Assembly (NCBI GenBank): GCA_003136555.1
Contig: PLEW01000034.1
Coordinates: 33,835-66,310, forward strand
Direction: 5' to 3'
Length of the DNA stretch: 32,476 nucleotides
DNA from: Planctomycetota bacterium
GTDB taxonomy: Bacteria; Planctomycetota; UBA11346
This document shows positions 32,242-32,476 of this stretch, one piece after another. The position numbers and the translations under genes are program-made. The notes beneath the pieces were generated by a model. The model ran no database searches, was not told where the DNA came from, and was given only the letters and a program-made list of their open reading frames with translations. The first letter of the stretch is position 1; each line of letters opens with the position of its first letter.

Positions 32242-32261
32242 ATGTACAGGATAGCGTACAT
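32242..32261. promoter_or_regulatory. yefM operator with paired TGTACA-type sites
   Basis: TGTACA at 32243-32248 and CGTACA at 32255-32260 lie with centres 12 bases apart. In a wider view the arms ATGTAC and GTACAT form an inverted repeat. The E. coli YefM-YoeB operator is, from memory, built on TGTACA cores 12 bases apart, so this fits autoregulation. It is 16 bases before the antitoxin ATG. Confidence 0.7.
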
Positions 32262-32281
32262 GCAGTCGAATGACAACCCCT

Positions 32282-32476
32282 ATCTGTGAGCACTGCGACG
32301 CTTGAGAGGCGATTGGCCACGTAACCATACGTGTCCTCCACCGCCTTTGTCCTCAGCGGCTCATCGACGTAGGAGCCATATACGACGTGGCCCAGCTGGC
32401 GACGCTGTCCTCCGCCACCACCGTCTGCTGGCCGTCGGCATCTAATCGGGCGCTACGCACCGGAAGTCCGACTGCC
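32282..32476 (-). pseudogene. RHS-repeat protein remnant, frameshifted and truncated
   Basis: On the minus strand, 32392 down to about 32282 reads GHVVYGSYVDEPL, then TYGYVANRLSSVAVLTDRG. This strongly resembles the conserved RHS segment V-x-YGSY-V/I-DEP ... YYxxNxxYSxxALTDxxG. Upstream, towards 32476, the similar-looking RSARLDADGQQTVVAEDSVASW lies in another frame, and a stop interrupts the first frame. The gene is therefore broken, and the YefM gene replaces its expected continuation. Only the fragment is in the window, so the full length is unknown. Confidence 0.5.

Noticed and set aside
1-32476. CRISPR arrays, tRNA or rRNA genes, intact insertion sequences
   Set aside because: I looked for regularly spaced repeats, cloverleaf-like or rRNA sequence and transposase motifs and found none. 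This was by eye, without a covariance or profile search.

Overview
The window is GC-rich DNA of about two thirds G+C. It most likely comes from the Planctomycetota/Verrucomicrobiota (PVC) group or a close relative. The best indicators are the adjacent genes at 21275-26728. One encodes a large secreted protein with a planctomycete-type CxxCH cytochrome domain and the DUF1587/DUF1592/DUF1588/DUF1585-type layout. The other encodes a Tat-exported DUF1552 protein. This pairing is typical of PVC bacteria, Acidobacteria and some myxobacteria. No rRNA, tRNA or CRISPR array was recognised.

Left third (1-11774, all minus strand). Reading from 11774 down to 2204 there is a tightly packed run of nine genes, most joined by 4-base ATGA or GTGA stop/start overlaps. 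They encode a GcvH-like lipoyl-carrier protein, a CobW-type GTPase with a CxCC metal motif, a small cysteine-bearing protein, a two-cluster [4Fe-4S] ferredoxin protein, a DUF116-polyprenyl synthase fusion, a prenyltransferase-repeat protein, a squalene-hopene-cyclase-like class II terpene cyclase with a DxDDTA motif, a cysteine desulfurase and a radical SAM protein. A beta-propeller-like secreted protein follows and runs off the left edge. This set suggests a multi-step redox and sulfur-dependent isoprenoid pathway that I cannot match to a described one. It is the best candidate here for an undescribed system.

Middle (12390-19357). A PhyH-type dioxygenase, an MFS transporter and an ArsI/CadI-type VOC protein fused to a methyltransferase-like half form a minus-strand operon. 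It is divergent from a TonB-dependent receptor. Beyond the receptor lie an ArsR-type repressor ending in Cys-Cys, with a palindrome just before its start, and a HupE/UreJ-type membrane protein. I read this as a possible uptake and breakdown module for an organo-metalloid such as an organoarsenical.

Right half (19421-31427). This part looks like surface or polymer metabolism: a secreted Con A-like protein, a GntR/FadR regulator preceded by a perfect 11-bp inverted repeat, the DUF1592/DUF1552 pair, a secreted GH16 glycosidase, a membrane-anchored DNA/RNA non-specific endonuclease and an alpha/beta hydrolase of esterase type. The right edge (31522-32476) is a small mobile-looking zone. It holds a yefM-yoeB toxin-antitoxin pair with a recognisable TGTACA operator, flanked by a probable broken small gene and a frameshifted RHS-repeat remnant.
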